In this document: positions 50,242 to 59,514 of the stretch, piece by piece
How the letters are laid out: each line of letters starts with the position of its first letter
Numbering within the stretch: the stretch's first letter is position 1
NCBI RefSeq assembly: GCF_014645535.1
Contig: NZ_BMLX01000003.1
Coordinates: 399,377 to 463,376, forward strand
Length of the DNA stretch: 64,000 nucleotides
Direction of reading: 5' to 3'
From: Silvimonas iriomotensis
GTDB taxonomy: Bacteria > Pseudomonadota > Gammaproteobacteria > Burkholderiales > Chitinibacteraceae
The notes under the pieces: model-generated
The model's input: only the letters and a program-made list of their open reading frames with translations
Databases searched by the model: none
What the model was told of the DNA's origin: nothing
Made by a program: the position numbers and the translations under genes

Positions 50242-51663
50242 TCACTTGCTGGCCGTTGCCACCGCCGGCGCTTGCCAGCCGCCGCCCAGGGCTTTGTACA
50301 CTGCGACGAGTTCGACGTAGGAGTCAGACTCGGCCAGGGCCATGGCGTCTTCGGCGGCCAGTTGGGTGCGTTCGGCGTCCAGCAGCGTCAGGAAGTCGGT
50401 GGCGCCTTCCTTGTAGCGTACGCGGGCGATGTCGGCGGCGCGTTTGCTTTGCTGGGCAGACTCCACCAGGCGCGACAGACGTTGTTGCGTGCGGTTGTAA
50501 GTCACCAGCGCGCCTTCGGTTTCTTCCACGGCTTGCAGCACGGTCTGGTTGTAGCGTGCCAGGCTGGCGTCCACATTGGCTTCGTTAGCGCGGATGCGCG
50601 CATTCACCGCACCCATGCGGAACGCCGGCCAGTCTACCGATGGCGTAATGCTCCACGCTTGTGAGCTGGCCTGGCCCAGTTCGCCACCGCGGCTGGCGAT
50701 AAAGCCGAGGAAGCCGCCGACGCTGATGCGCGGGAAGCGTTCGGCCATGGCGGCACCGACATCGGCGTTGGCGGCGGCCAGGTCGCGCTCGGCGGAGGCG
50801 ATATCCGGCCGGCGTTTCACCAGTTCGGTCGCGTCACCGATCGGGATCGGCCGGGAGATCGGCGCCAGGTTCGCCGGTTGCAGTTGCGCTTCCTGGGTTC
50901 CGGGCATGACGCCGGTCAGCACATCCAGCCGGTATTGCGTGACCTTGACCAGTGTTTCCAGCGGCGGCAGCGTGGCTTGCACGTTGGCCAGGTTGGCCTT
51001 GGCGCGCGCCACGTCCAGCTCGGTGCCCTGGCCGTTGGTGACGCGGGCCTGGGTGATATCCAGCGTGGATTCCAGATTCTTCAGGTTGCGCAATGCCACG
51101 GCGTAACGCTGCTGGGCGCCCCGCATCAAGTAGTAGTTGCGGCCGATTTCTGCCACCACGCTGATGCGCGCGCTTTCCAGATCGTAACCGGCGGCATCGG
51201 CGCGGGCGCCGGCGCCTTTGGCCAGATTGGCCACGCGGCCCCACAGGTCCAGCTCCCAGCCGGCGTCAAAGCCGGCCTGGAAGGAGTTGGTCAGCACGCG
51301 GTCGGTGGTGAAACCGGGTACTTGCTGATTCTGCCGGGTGGCCTGGGCGTTCAGCGTCACCGTGGGCCACTGGTCAATCTTTGCCACATCAAATTGCGCG
51401 CGGGCGGCGTTGACGCGGGCCAGCGCGACGCGCAAATCGTTGTTGTTGGCCAGACCTTGATCGATCAGGCGGCTCAGCGCCGGGTCATCCAGCTGTGCCC
51501 ACCAGTTGTGTTCGATTCTGGTCGTGCTGTAGTCGTCCAGTCTGGCATTGGTGATCTGGAAATCCGCCGGCTTGGGTGCGTGGTAGTCCGGGCCGACCGC
51601 GCAGGCCGCCAGCCCCAGGGCCAGCAGCGCGGCGGTCAGCGCTTTGAGTGGTAATTGCATCAT
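50242..51663 (-). CDS. RND efflux outer-membrane lipoprotein (NodT/OprM family)
   Basis: The 473-residue precursor has a lipobox (LAAC, after LTAALLALGLAACAVGPDYH), and the OprM/TolC duplicated fold with the AxxAxxDVGAAMAER-like helix and RRPDIASAERDLAAANAD. It forms the exit duct for the adjacent permease. Tandem ATGs (51663, 51660) begin two bases before the permease stop codon, so the genes are coupled. Confidence 0.9.
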   Translation of the reverse strand: MMQLPLKALTAALLALGLAACAVGPDYHAPKPADFQITNARLDDYSTTRIEHNWWAQLDDPALSRLIDQGLANNNDLRVALARVNAARAQFDVAKIDQWPTVTLNAQATRQNQQVPGFTTDRVLTNSFQAGFDAGWELDLWGRVANLAKGAGARADAAGYDLESARISVVAEIGRNYYLMRGAQQRYAVALRNLKNLESTLDITQARVTNGQGTELDVARAKANLANVQATLPPLETLVKVTQYRLDVLTGVMPGTQEAQLQPANLAPISRPIPIGDATELVKRRPDIASAERDLAAANADVGAAMAERFPRISVGGFLGFIASRGGELGQASSQAWSITPSVDWPAFRMGAVNARIRANEANVDASLARYNQTVLQAVEETEGALVTYNRTQQRLSRLVESAQQSKRAADIARVRYKEGATDFLTLLDAERTQLAAEDAMALAESDSYVELVAVYKALGGGWQAPAVATASK

Positions 51664-51664
51664 G

Positions 51665-54600
51665 TTATTTAGCCTCCAGTTGGGCCGGCGGCAGCAACGG
51701 CGGTTGTTCAGTGGTGGCTTTTTGCTTCTTGCCAGACAGCACCAGGCGGCGCAACAGCACGTAGAACACGGGTGTCAGTAAGAGGCCAAAGAAGGTCACG
51801 CCCAGCATGCCGGAGAACACGGCGGTACCCATGGCGCGGCGCATTTCGGCACCGGCACCGGTACTGGTCACCAATGGCACCACGCCCATGATGAACGCCA
51901 TCGACGTCATCAGGATCGGGCGCAGCCGCAGGCGGCAAGCCTCCAGCACGGCGTGGACCGGGTCCATGCCTTCCAGTTCTTCTTTCTCGCGCGCAAATTC
52001 CACAATCAGGATGGCGTTCTTGCACGCCAGCCCCACCAGCACAATCAAACCGATCTGCGTAAAGATGTTGTTGTCACCATGGGTCAGCCACAGCCCGGTA
52101 ATGGCGCTCAAGAGGCCCATCGGCACAATCAAAATCACCGCCAGCGGCATGGTCCAGCTTTCATACAACGCAGCCAGAACCAGGAACACCAGCAGCACGC
52201 ACAGCGGGAACACCAGTACAGCGGTATTGCCGGCCAGGATTTGCTGATACGTCAGTTCCGTCCATTCATACGTCATGCCATTGGGCAGTTCTTCCTTGGC
52301 CAGCTTTTCCATGGCGGCCTGGGCCTGGCCCGAGCTGAAGCCGGGTGCCGGGCCGCCGTTGATTTCGGCGGTGACGTAGCCGTTGTAGTGCTGCACGCGA
52401 TCCGGGCCGCTGGTTTCCTTCACGGTCATGAACGCGCCCAGCGGCACCATGTCGCCATCGGCATTGCGGGTTTTCAGGCGCACGATGTCATCCGGGCGCA
52501 GACGGAACGACTGGTCAGCCTGGGCATTCACCTGGTAGGTGCGGCCAAAGCGGTTGAAGTCGTTCACATACAAAGAGCCCAGATAAATCTGCATGGTGTC
52601 AAAGGCATCGGTCAGCGCCACGCCGTGTGTCTTGGCCTTGTCGCGGTCGATATGGGCATCGATCTGCGGCACGTTGACCTGGTAGCCAGAGAACATCCCG
52701 GCCAGTTCCGGCGTCTTGCTGCCCTTGGCGATCAGGTTCTGCACCTGCTTGTACATCTCGTCAAAGCCATGGCCGCTGCGGTCTTCAATCTGCATGCGGA
52801 ACCCGCCAATCGTCCCCAGCCCTTGTACCGGCGGGGGCGGGAAGATGGCCACGAACGCGTCTTGCAGACCGGCAAACTTGGCGTTGAGCTTGCCGGCAAT
52901 GGCACCGGCAGACAGGTCCGCACTGCGGCGCTCTTCAAACGGCTTGAGCGTGACAAACAGAATCCCGGCCGACGGGCTGTTGGTAAACCCGTTGATCGAC
53001 AAGCCCGGGAAAGCGACGGCGCTTTCCACGCCCGGTTCTTTCAGGGCGATGGCGCTCATGGCGCGGATCACGCTTTCGGTGCGATCCAGCGTGGCGGCGC
53101 CGGGCAACTGCGCAAACGACACCAGGTACTGTTTATCCTGCTGCGGCACAAAGCCCGTCGGCACGCTATGAAAGCCCAGCACGGTAAAGCCCAGCAAACC
53201 GGCATAGACGATCATGGCAATGGCCGAACGGCGCAACATGCCTTGCACGCTACCCACATAACGGTTGGACGAGCGCACAAAGAAGCGGTTGAACGGGCGG
53301 AAGAACCAGCCCAGCGCGGCGTCCATCCAGCGGGTGAAACGGTCTTTGGGTGCGTCATGACCCTTGAGCAACACGGCGGCCAGCGCTGGCGACAGGGTGA
53401 GCGAGTTGAACGCCGAGATCACCGTGCTGATGGCAATGGTCAGCGCAAACTGGCGGTAGAACTGCCCGGTGAGGCCAGAAATAAACGCCGTCGGGATAAA
53501 CACCGCGCACAGCACCAGTGCCGTGGCGACAATCGGGCCGGTCACTTCGCCCATGGCGCGGCGCGTGGCATCGATGGGCGAGAGACCCAGTTCAATGTTC
53601 CGCTCGACGTTCTCCACCACCACAATGGCGTCATCCACCACGATCCCGATCGCCAGCACCAGGCCGAACAAGGAGAGCGCGTTCAGGCTGAAGCCAAACA
53701 GATGCATCAGCGCAAATGTACCCACCAGCGAGACCGGCACCGCCACCAGCGGAATGATCGACGCCCGCCAGGTTTGCAGGAACAGGATCACCACCAGCAC
53801 CACCAGCAAGATGGCTTCAAACAGCGTGTGCACCACGGCCTCGATCGAGCCCTTCACGAACACGGTCGGGTCGTAGACGATGGAGTAATCCACACCTTCC
53901 GGGAAATCTTTCTTCAGCGTGGCCATGGTGGCGCGCACCTGGCGAGAGATCTCCAGCGCGTTGGAACCCGGACGCTGGAAGATCGGAATCGCCACCGCCG
54001 GTTTGTTGTCCAGCAAGGAGCGCAGCGCGTATTTGTCGGCACCCAGCTCTACGCGGGCCACGTCTTTCAGGCGCACGATCTCGCCATCTGCACCGCTGCG
54101 GATGATGATGTTGCCGAACTCTTCCTCGGTAATCAGCCGGCCTTGCGTGTTGACGTTGAGCTGGTAATTGGCCGTAGAAGACGACGGCGGCGTGCCCAGC
54201 GTACCGGCCGCAACCTGGATGTTCTGCTCACGCACCGCCTTGACCACATCCCCCGCGGTCAGATTGCGGCTGGCGATTTTCTCCGGGTCCAGCCACAGGC
54301 GCATGGAGTAATTACCCGCGCCAAACAGCTGCACATCACCCACGCCATCAATCCGCGCCAGCGCATCCTTCACCTGCAAATTGGCAAAGTTGGACAGATA
54401 CAGCATGTCGTAGCGGTTATTGGGCGAGGTGAGGTGAACCACCATCGTCAGATCTGGCGAGCTTTTTTCCGTGGTCACGCCCAGCCGCTGGACATCTTGC
54501 GGCAACTGCGGCGTAGCCTGGGCAACGCGGTTCTGCACCTGCACCTGAGCTTTATCGACATCCGTGCCCAGCGCAAAGGTCACCGTCAGCGTCATTGCGC

Positions 54601-54862
54601 CATCGGACGTGGCTTGTGAGGACTGATACAACATCCCCTCGACGCCGTTGATTTTCTGTTCCAGCGGGCTGGCCACCGTCTCCGCAATCGTCTGCGGATT
54701 GGCCCCCGGATAATTCGCGCGCACCACCACCGTGGGCGGCACCACCTCCGGGTACTCACTGATCGGCAGCACCTTCAGCGCCAACAGGCCGGCGATGAAA
54801 ATAATCATCGACAACACCGCGGCGAAGATGGGCCGTTGTATGAAATATTGAGAGAAGTTCAT
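51665..54862 (-). CDS. RND multidrug efflux permease (MexF/AcrB family, HAE1)
   Basis: The 1065-residue inner-membrane transporter begins MNFSQYFIQRPIFAAVLSM, as MexF and relatives do, with SEYPEVVPPTVVVRANYPGA and the proton-relay segment GIVVDDAIVVVENVERN (Asp pair in helix 4) and ARxSIIPLVAVPVSLVGTFA. Helix count and length match the AcrB family. ATG 54862 is chosen from homology; the frame runs upstream to 55114 into repeats. It probably exports drugs such as quinolones or chloramphenicol, by analogy with MexEF-OprN. Confidence 0.92.
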   Translation of the reverse strand: MNFSQYFIQRPIFAAVLSMIIFIAGLLALKVLPISEYPEVVPPTVVVRANYPGANPQTIAETVASPLEQKINGVEGMLYQSSQATSDGAMTLTVTFALGTDVDKAQVQVQNRVAQATPQLPQDVQRLGVTTEKSSPDLTMVVHLTSPNNRYDMLYLSNFANLQVKDALARIDGVGDVQLFGAGNYSMRLWLDPEKIASRNLTAGDVVKAVREQNIQVAAGTLGTPPSSSTANYQLNVNTQGRLITEEEFGNIIIRSGADGEIVRLKDVARVELGADKYALRSLLDNKPAVAIPIFQRPGSNALEISRQVRATMATLKKDFPEGVDYSIVYDPTVFVKGSIEAVVHTLFEAILLVVLVVILFLQTWRASIIPLVAVPVSLVGTFALMHLFGFSLNALSLFGLVLAIGIVVDDAIVVVENVERNIELGLSPIDATRRAMGEVTGPIVATALVLCAVFIPTAFISGLTGQFYRQFALTIAISTVISAFNSLTLSPALAAVLLKGHDAPKDRFTRWMDAALGWFFRPFNRFFVRSSNRYVGSVQGMLRRSAIAMIVYAGLLGFTVLGFHSVPTGFVPQQDKQYLVSFAQLPGAATLDRTESVIRAMSAIALKEPGVESAVAFPGLSINGFTNSPSAGILFVTLKPFEERRSADLSAGAIAGKLNAKFAGLQDAFVAIFPPPPVQGLGTIGGFRMQIEDRSGHGFDEMYKQVQNLIAKGSKTPELAGMFSGYQVNVPQIDAHIDRDKAKTHGVALTDAFDTMQIYLGSLYVNDFNRFGRTYQVNAQADQSFRLRPDDIVRLKTRNADGDMVPLGAFMTVKETSGPDRVQHYNGYVTAEINGGPAPGFSSGQAQAAMEKLAKEELPNGMTYEWTELTYQQILAGNTAVLVFPLCVLLVFLVLAALYESWTMPLAVILIVPMGLLSAITGLWLTHGDNNIFTQIGLIVLVGLACKNAILIVEFAREKEELEGMDPVHAVLEACRLRLRPILMTSMAFIMGVVPLVTSTGAGAEMRRAMGTAVFSGMLGVTFFGLLLTPVFYVLLRRLVLSGKKQKATTEQPPLLPPAQLEAK

Positions 54863-55018
54863 GTCTCTGTCCCAGTGTTTTGGTCCTGCCAGGGCTGACT
54901 GCCCCGGCGTTGTGTATGTGCAAACTGCTGTGGTGGCCCACTGCGGCAACCGGCCGGGCCGGCGCTGCAATGACGACCAGGTGGACCGGGTCAAGTGTTC
55001 TGGCTGGCGGTACCAGCA

Positions 55019-55043
55019 GGGTGGATTCGCGCAGCAATCCACC
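55019..55043. repeat. GGTGGATT/AATCCACC palindromic element
   Basis: GGGTGGATTCGCG...GCAATCCACC. A second copy, with a longer loop, lies at 59465-59498. Confidence 0.6.
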
Positions 55044-55119
55044 AGTGCATTGGTCGATTGCCGCTTTGCTACTGATCCACCCTGCGTTGCCATCTCGGTA
55101 GCCCGGTGTTGCATCGCTG

Positions 55120-55147
55120 CTGGATTCCTGCCTTCGCAGGAATGACG
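55120..55147. repeat. CTGGATTCC...GGAATGACG palindromic repeat
   Basis: A short palindromic intergenic repeat whose inverted copies, CGTCATTCC...GGAATCCAG, lie at 59393-59420 and 59872-59912. The outer arms are the same and the inner hairpins vary. Confidence 0.7.
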
Positions 55148-55189
55148 AAGTGGCAGGCCAGGCGCGCGGGTGTTGTTGAGGTGGCTATT

Positions 55190-55450
55190 GGGGTTGCTGT
55201 TGTTGGCGTTGGCTAGCCGTTGCTGTTGCTGTTGTCGTTGGGGTTGGTTTTGACCTCCCTCCCCCGTTAAAGCCCAGCGCCGAGGAAGAGAGGGAGACCC
55301 CAGGCTCCCGACCGACCGAGGGAAGCCCGGAGGGCCGCCCGGCTGGGGTCGCCTTTCTTTGCCTACTTTCTTTGGCGAAGCAAAGAAAGTAGGGTGGTCC
55401 GGGCACCCCCGGTATCAAACCCAACCGCGCCAAAGGCGCTCAGCCTTTCA
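55190..55450 (-). repeat. Structured dispersed repeat, copy C (inverted)
   Basis: Read on the minus strand, it carries the same three hairpins as copies A and B: GCGCC/GGCGC (55427-55439), CCGGG/CCCGG (55399-55412) and the 13-bp stem CCTACTTTCTTTG/CAAAGAAAGTAGG (55362-55393). The GGCGACCCC block follows, then a more divergent tail ending in a degenerate GTTGCCGTTG array (55190-55255). Confidence 0.85.
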
Positions 55451-55544
55451 AGCCGTTGCCGTTGTTTTTAAAACAGCAGCAACCGACTCTTACCCAAACA
55501 ACAACCCAACCCACATCCCCGCAAACACTCCGTCCGGATGACGA

Positions 55545-56744
55545 TTACCCTTTCGCCGGAAACTGCCGGTCCAGATCAGACGGTGTATCCATCGGCACCT
55601 TCGCCGGTGTCACCGCCATCCCTGGACGCACCTTCTGCAGACCATTCACCACAATCACATCACCCGCCTTCAGCCCGCTTTTCACCAGCCGCAGGTTGTC
55701 GACATCGCTGCCCAGTTCCACCGTGCGGTAAACCAGCTTGTTGTCGCTGCCCACCACCAGCACAAACTTCTTGCCCAGGTCAGAACTGACGGCGCGGTCA
55801 TTGATCAGGATGCCGTCACGCTGGCCTTCGCCAATCAGCTTGAGCCGCACAAACAGACCCGGCGTGAACTCGCCATTCTGGTTGTCGAACACTGCGCGGG
55901 CGCGGATGGTGCCGGTGCGCGGGTTGACCTGGTTATCCAGGAAATCCACCGATCCTTGATGCGGATAACCGGATTCATCGGCCAGCCCCAGAAAGATCGG
56001 GTACTTGTCATCGGCCGCGTTCACCTTGTGCTGACGCGCTTGCTGCTGGTACTTCAGGAAGGTTTGCTCGTCGGCATCAAAGTAGGCGTACACCTTGTCG
56101 GTGGAGACCACGGTGGTCAGCAAACTGGCGCCTGCCGCGCTGCTGCTCACCAGGTTGCCGGCGGTGATCAGCGCATTGCTGACGCGGCCGCTGATCGGCG
56201 CGATGACGTGGGTGTATTCCAGGTTCAGCCTGGCCGATGCCAGCTCGGCTGATGTGGCATCGCCCTGTGCTTGTGCCGCCAGCAGTGCTGTGTTGCGGGC
56301 GTCAAAGTCTTCCTGGCTGATGGCGTCTTGCGACTTCAGACGCTGCGCCCGTTCGGCATCGCTATGGGCCTGGGCCAGGTGCGCTTTGGCGGCCTGGTTT
56401 TCTGCGGTCAGGCGGTCTACCTCAGCCTGGAAAGGGCGCGGGTCAATCTGGAACAACAGATCACCCTTCTTGACCAGCGCGCCTTCGCGGAAGTTGACGG
56501 TCTGCACATAACCGCTCACCCGGGGGCGGATTTCCACCGTTTGCGGCGCTTCCAGCCGGCCGGTGAATTCATCCCAGTCATTGAGCGATTTGTGCACCAC
56601 CGCCGCCACGCTCACCGTCGGGGGCGGCGGCGCGGCGGCTTGTTCACTGGCGCGGCTGTCCTGGCAGGCCGACAGCACCGCTGCGGCAACAGGGGCGAGC
56701 ACCAGCAAGGCGGCAACTGTTGAAATGCGTTTGTTGCGTTGCAT
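55545..56744 (-). CDS. RND efflux periplasmic adaptor (membrane fusion protein)
   Basis: The 399-residue precursor has a lipobox (VLSAC), then the barrel-sandwich, alpha-hairpin and beta-barrel layout of MexE/AcrA: VEIRPRVSGYVQTVNFREGALVKKGDLLFQIDPRPF, a coiled hairpin with SQEDFDARNTALLAAQAQ, APISGRVSNALITAGNLV and the C-terminal GLKAGDVIVVNGLQKVRPG block. It is the first gene of the efflux operon; the permease follows 682 bases later because of repeat insertion. No regulator gene is adjacent. Confidence 0.9.
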   Translation of the reverse strand: MQRNKRISTVAALLVLAPVAAAVLSACQDSRASEQAAAPPPPTVSVAAVVHKSLNDWDEFTGRLEAPQTVEIRPRVSGYVQTVNFREGALVKKGDLLFQIDPRPFQAEVDRLTAENQAAKAHLAQAHSDAERAQRLKSQDAISQEDFDARNTALLAAQAQGDATSAELASARLNLEYTHVIAPISGRVSNALITAGNLVSSSAAGASLLTTVVSTDKVYAYFDADEQTFLKYQQQARQHKVNAADDKYPIFLGLADESGYPHQGSVDFLDNQVNPRTGTIRARAVFDNQNGEFTPGLFVRLKLIGEGQRDGILINDRAVSSDLGKKFVLVVGSDNKLVYRTVELGSDVDNLRLVKSGLKAGDVIVVNGLQKVRPGMAVTPAKVPMDTPSDLDRQFPAKG

Positions 56745-56839
56745 GACGTTTCTCCGAAAAAAAGTTGGCTGTTATCCACGGCTGTTTCGCCGTTTGATCG
56801 GGGTACTACGAATCGTTGAAAAGAGAGGCGGGGCGGGCG

Positions 56840-57853
56840 CTAGAGGGCCACAACCAGCTTGCCGACATGCCGGCCACGGCGCAGGGCGTCGTAGGCGGCG
56901 GGGGTTTCATCAAATCCAAACAGATCACTGATCACCGGCTTGATCCGGTTGACCGACAAGGCCGCCAGCAGCGCCTGGAACATGCTGCGGCTACCCACGT
57001 TGACGCCTTGCAGACGCACCTGGCGCTCCAGCACTTGGCGCGGGTCCAGTACCGCGCCCTGGCTGGCCAGATCACCAACCACACTGACCTTGCCACCGAC
57101 CCGGGTCGCTGCAACAGAGCGCGGCAGGGTATCGCCGCATACATCAACCATCTGATCCACACCCCGGCCCTCCGTCCATGCGATCAGGCCGTCTTGCCAT
57201 TGCGGCATGCGATGATGGTTGATGGTGTAGCTCGCACCCATATGCACGGCGCGGCAGAGCTTGTCGTCATCGCCACTGATCACCGCCACCCGTGCTCCGG
57301 CCGCCACGGCCAGTTGCAACGCCATGGAGGCCACGCCGCCCGTGCCCAGCACCGCCACATACTCACCCGGCCGCACCGCGCCGTGTTCCATCAGCGCATG
57401 CCAGGCGGTCACGCCGGCGCAGGGCAGGGCGGCGGCTTCTTCAAAACTCAGGACATCAGGCAGCGGCAGCAAAGCGGACTCGTTGAACACCGCGAACTCG
57501 CTGGCCACACCATCGCTATCCGCGCCGAACGTGCGGCGCGTGTTCTCACGCGTGGCACACTGGCTGGTCCAGTCCGGAAAAAACGTATTCACCACCCGCT
57601 GGCCCAGCTTCAGGCCGCGCACATCCTTGCCCAGTTCGATCACTTCACCTGATGAATCCGACAACGGCACCACCGCATGCTCCGCCCGATACCCCTGGCA
57701 ACCATCCGCAATCGCCAGATCCCGATGGTTGAGCGACACCGCCCGCACCCGCACCAACACATCCCGCGGACCCAGTGCCGGCGTGGCCCGGCCTTGCTGC
57801 ATCCGCAGTGATGCACTGCCGCATTGCGAGGGGTCAAGGACAAAGGCGCGCAT
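56840..57853 (-). CDS. Zinc-independent MDR-family oxidoreductase (alcohol dehydrogenase-like)
   Basis: The 337-residue NAD(P)-dependent enzyme has the MDR N-domain (VLVRVRAVSLNHRDLAI, GQRVVNTFFPDW, LPCAGVTAWHALM) and a Rossmann GTGGVASMALQLA. The usual catalytic-zinc Cys and structural-zinc four-Cys lobe are absent, pointing to the quinone-reductase-like or zinc-independent branch. ATG 57853 has GGATGG upstream; ATG 57862 is an alternative. A TetR-type operator lies 48-62 bases upstream of the start. No TetR gene is near. Confidence 0.85.
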   Translation of the reverse strand: MRAFVLDPSQCGSASLRMQQGRATPALGPRDVLVRVRAVSLNHRDLAIADGCQGYRAEHAVVPLSDSSGEVIELGKDVRGLKLGQRVVNTFFPDWTSQCATRENTRRTFGADSDGVASEFAVFNESALLPLPDVLSFEEAAALPCAGVTAWHALMEHGAVRPGEYVAVLGTGGVASMALQLAVAAGARVAVISGDDDKLCRAVHMGASYTINHHRMPQWQDGLIAWTEGRGVDQMVDVCGDTLPRSVAATRVGGKVSVVGDLASQGAVLDPRQVLERQVRLQGVNVGSRSMFQALLAALSVNRIKPVISDLFGFDETPAAYDALRRGRHVGKLVVAL

Positions 57854-57900
57854 GTCGGCCATCCAGATAATGATTGATTGCGGCAAGAATATTGATAAAC

Positions 57901-57915
57901 TAGACCAATCGTCTA
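57901..57915. promoter_or_regulatory. TetR-type operator TAGAC-CAATC-GTCTA
   Basis: Perfect 5-bp inverted arms. TAGAC-N5-GTCTA is a common operator layout for TetR repressors such as NemR-like regulators of reductases. It is placed in the promoter region of the MDR oxidoreductase. Confidence 0.55.
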
Positions 57916-58212
57916 ATTGACAGTTGATAACAATGTCATCATCAGGAATGATGGATTAACAACGCAATTGAGCACGGATGCGGTTTCAAAGCGTTTGCGG
58001 AAGATTCAAGCCTGCATTGGAAAATCTGAGGTCGGCTTGTAGTGTCAGTGGCTGTCAGTATGAAATTTGCGTAGACCTATTGATTTGGCATATAGCAATC
58101 ATCATCTAAAGTGATTGATTGGTTCGGGGTAAGATCGGCGGGTTTGGGTGGAAAAACCAGCAGACTCACGACAGGGTGTTGCCATTGCGGAGAATGTTGC
58201 AGTGCGTCGAAT

Positions 58213-58276
58213 CTTGCTGTTGTAGTTGCCGTTGATTCTCGGTGTCGCCGCTGTAGTTGCAGTTGCTTTTGACTTG
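58213..58276 (-). repeat. Remnant D of the structured repeat tail
   Basis: The minus-strand sequence GTCAAAAGCAACTGCAACTA...GAATCAACGGCAAC aligns with the GTCAAAAGCAACGGCAACGG...AAAATCAACGGCAAC tail of copy A. No hairpin part remains. Confidence 0.65.
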
Positions 58277-58358
58277 CCCTCTGCAGCACCTCCGGCAAAA
58301 CCGGAGCCAGGTCATCCCCGCGCCGCAAGGCGCTAACCTCATTAACCAGGAACCCCTC

Positions 58359-59342
58359 ATGCGTGATGTAGACCTGAACCTTCTCTCCATCTTCGACGCC
58401 ATCATGACCGAGGGCTCCGTCACCAAGGCCGCCCAGCAACTGGCCATGACGCAATCGGCCGTCAGCAACGCCGTTGCCCGCATGCGCGTGGTATGGAAAG
58501 ACCCGCTCTTTATCAAGGAAGGCCGCGGCATCCGCCCCACGCCGCGGGCGTCGGCCATCTGGCGTGATATCGGCCTGCCGCTGGCCACCATCCGCGAAAC
58601 CATTAACCCGGCGCCGTTTGACCCCGCCACCACCGCGCGCCGCTTTCGCATTGCCGCGACAGACCACATGACTTACCCGCTGTGGCCGCCGCTGCGCAAC
58701 CTGCTGGAAGCGCGCGCGCCGGGGATCGACATCCTGGCGGTGCCGGTACGGGTGAACGGCCTGAAAGACCAGTTTGACGAGAACGAGATCGACCTTGCCG
58801 TGGGCGTCAAAGCCTTGCCCGGCGGCGAGTTGCGCCAGCAATGGATGTTCGACGCCGGCTTTGTCTGCGCCATGCGCCGCAACCACCCGCTGGCCAACCG
58901 CCCGCTGTCACTGGAAAACTTCCTGAGCGCCGATCACCTGCTGGTCTCGCTCTCGGGCGATCCGGTGGGGTTTGTGGATGATTTGCTGCTGCAAAAAGGC
59001 ATGCGCCGCCGCGTGGCGATGACGGTGAACAATTTCTATGGCGTGATCGACCTGTTGACCTCGTGCAACCTGATCGCCGTGGTGCCGGAAAGCGTGGTGC
59101 TGACGCACCCCCGCCGTTCTGAAATCCATGCCACCACCTTGCCGTTTGATATGCCGGTGTCGCATGCGCATATGGTCTGGCACAACCGCTGTGAGCGGGA
59201 CCCGGGGCATCAGTGGTTGCGGCAGACGATTATGGATATCTGCATGCGGGTGTGTGCGTCGTGTGAGAGTCGGTTGTTGCCGGTGAGTGGGCGGGATCGG
59301 GATCAGTGGGGGGATCCGATGCCGGCGTTGCTGGCGGAGTAG
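58359..59342 (+). CDS. LysR-type transcriptional regulator (NodD/NahR-like)
   Basis: The 327-residue regulator has the N-terminal winged helix (VDLNLLSIFDAIMTEGSVTKAA, then MTQSAVSNAVARMR) typical of the NodD/NahR/LeuO branch (D-L-N-L-L) and an effector domain with RRFRIAATDHMT and the VAVTVNNFYGV-like signature. ATG 58359 follows AGGA. Its target is unclear. The divergent MDR oxidoreductase lies 505 bases away with repeat DNA between. Confidence 0.85.
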   Translation: MRDVDLNLLSIFDAIMTEGSVTKAAQQLAMTQSAVSNAVARMRVVWKDPLFIKEGRGIRPTPRASAIWRDIGLPLATIRETINPAPFDPATTARRFRIAATDHMTYPLWPPLRNLLEARAPGIDILAVPVRVNGLKDQFDENEIDLAVGVKALPGGELRQQWMFDAGFVCAMRRNHPLANRPLSLENFLSADHLLVSLSGDPVGFVDDLLLQKGMRRRVAMTVNNFYGVIDLLTSCNLIAVVPESVVLTHPRRSEIHATTLPFDMPVSHAHMVWHNRCERDPGHQWLRQTIMDICMRVCASCESRLLPVSGRDRDQWGDPMPALLAE

Positions 59343-59392
59343 GGGGGCTGGATGGGGGTTCTGGCGGAGGGGGGGTCTGGGTTGCCGCTAGT

Positions 59393-59420
59393 TCGTCATT
59401 CCGGCGGAGGCCGGAATCCA
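59393..59420. repeat. CGTCATTCC...GGAATCCAG palindromic repeat
   Basis: CGTCATTCCGGCG / GGCCGGAATCCAG hairpin-forming element; same class as 55120-55147 and 59872-59912. Confidence 0.7.
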
Positions 59421-59514
59421 GTCTGGAGCCTGGATGGCACGCTGTTGTGGCCAGAGTCAGGGCGTAGGGTGGATTCGGAGCGGTAGCGACAATCCACCAT
59501 TGCGATGTGTGAGT

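Larger units (their letters stand above)
54863..55544. other. Repeat-rich gap inside the RND operon
   Basis: 682 bases separate the adaptor and permease genes, which usually lie within a few bases of each other. The gap holds GGTGGATT/AATCCACC palindromes (55019-55043), a CTGGATTCC-hairpin-GGAATGACG element (55120-55147) and an inverted copy of the large structured repeat (55190-55450). I see no gene. Confidence 0.75.
57854..58358. other. Intergenic region between the MDR oxidoreductase and LysR genes
   Basis: Contains the TetR-like operator (57901-57915), an AT-rich stretch (57880-57960) and CAATCA-N10-TGATTG (58096-58117), which could be a LysR-type site. It also holds the remnant repeat D (58213-58276). 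No gene is seen. Confidence 0.5.

Noticed and set aside
51953..54619. Long plus-strand open frame (888 codons) opposite the RND permease
   Set aside because: Antisense artefact with His/Arg/Gln-rich low-complexity product; the minus strand encodes a full permease.
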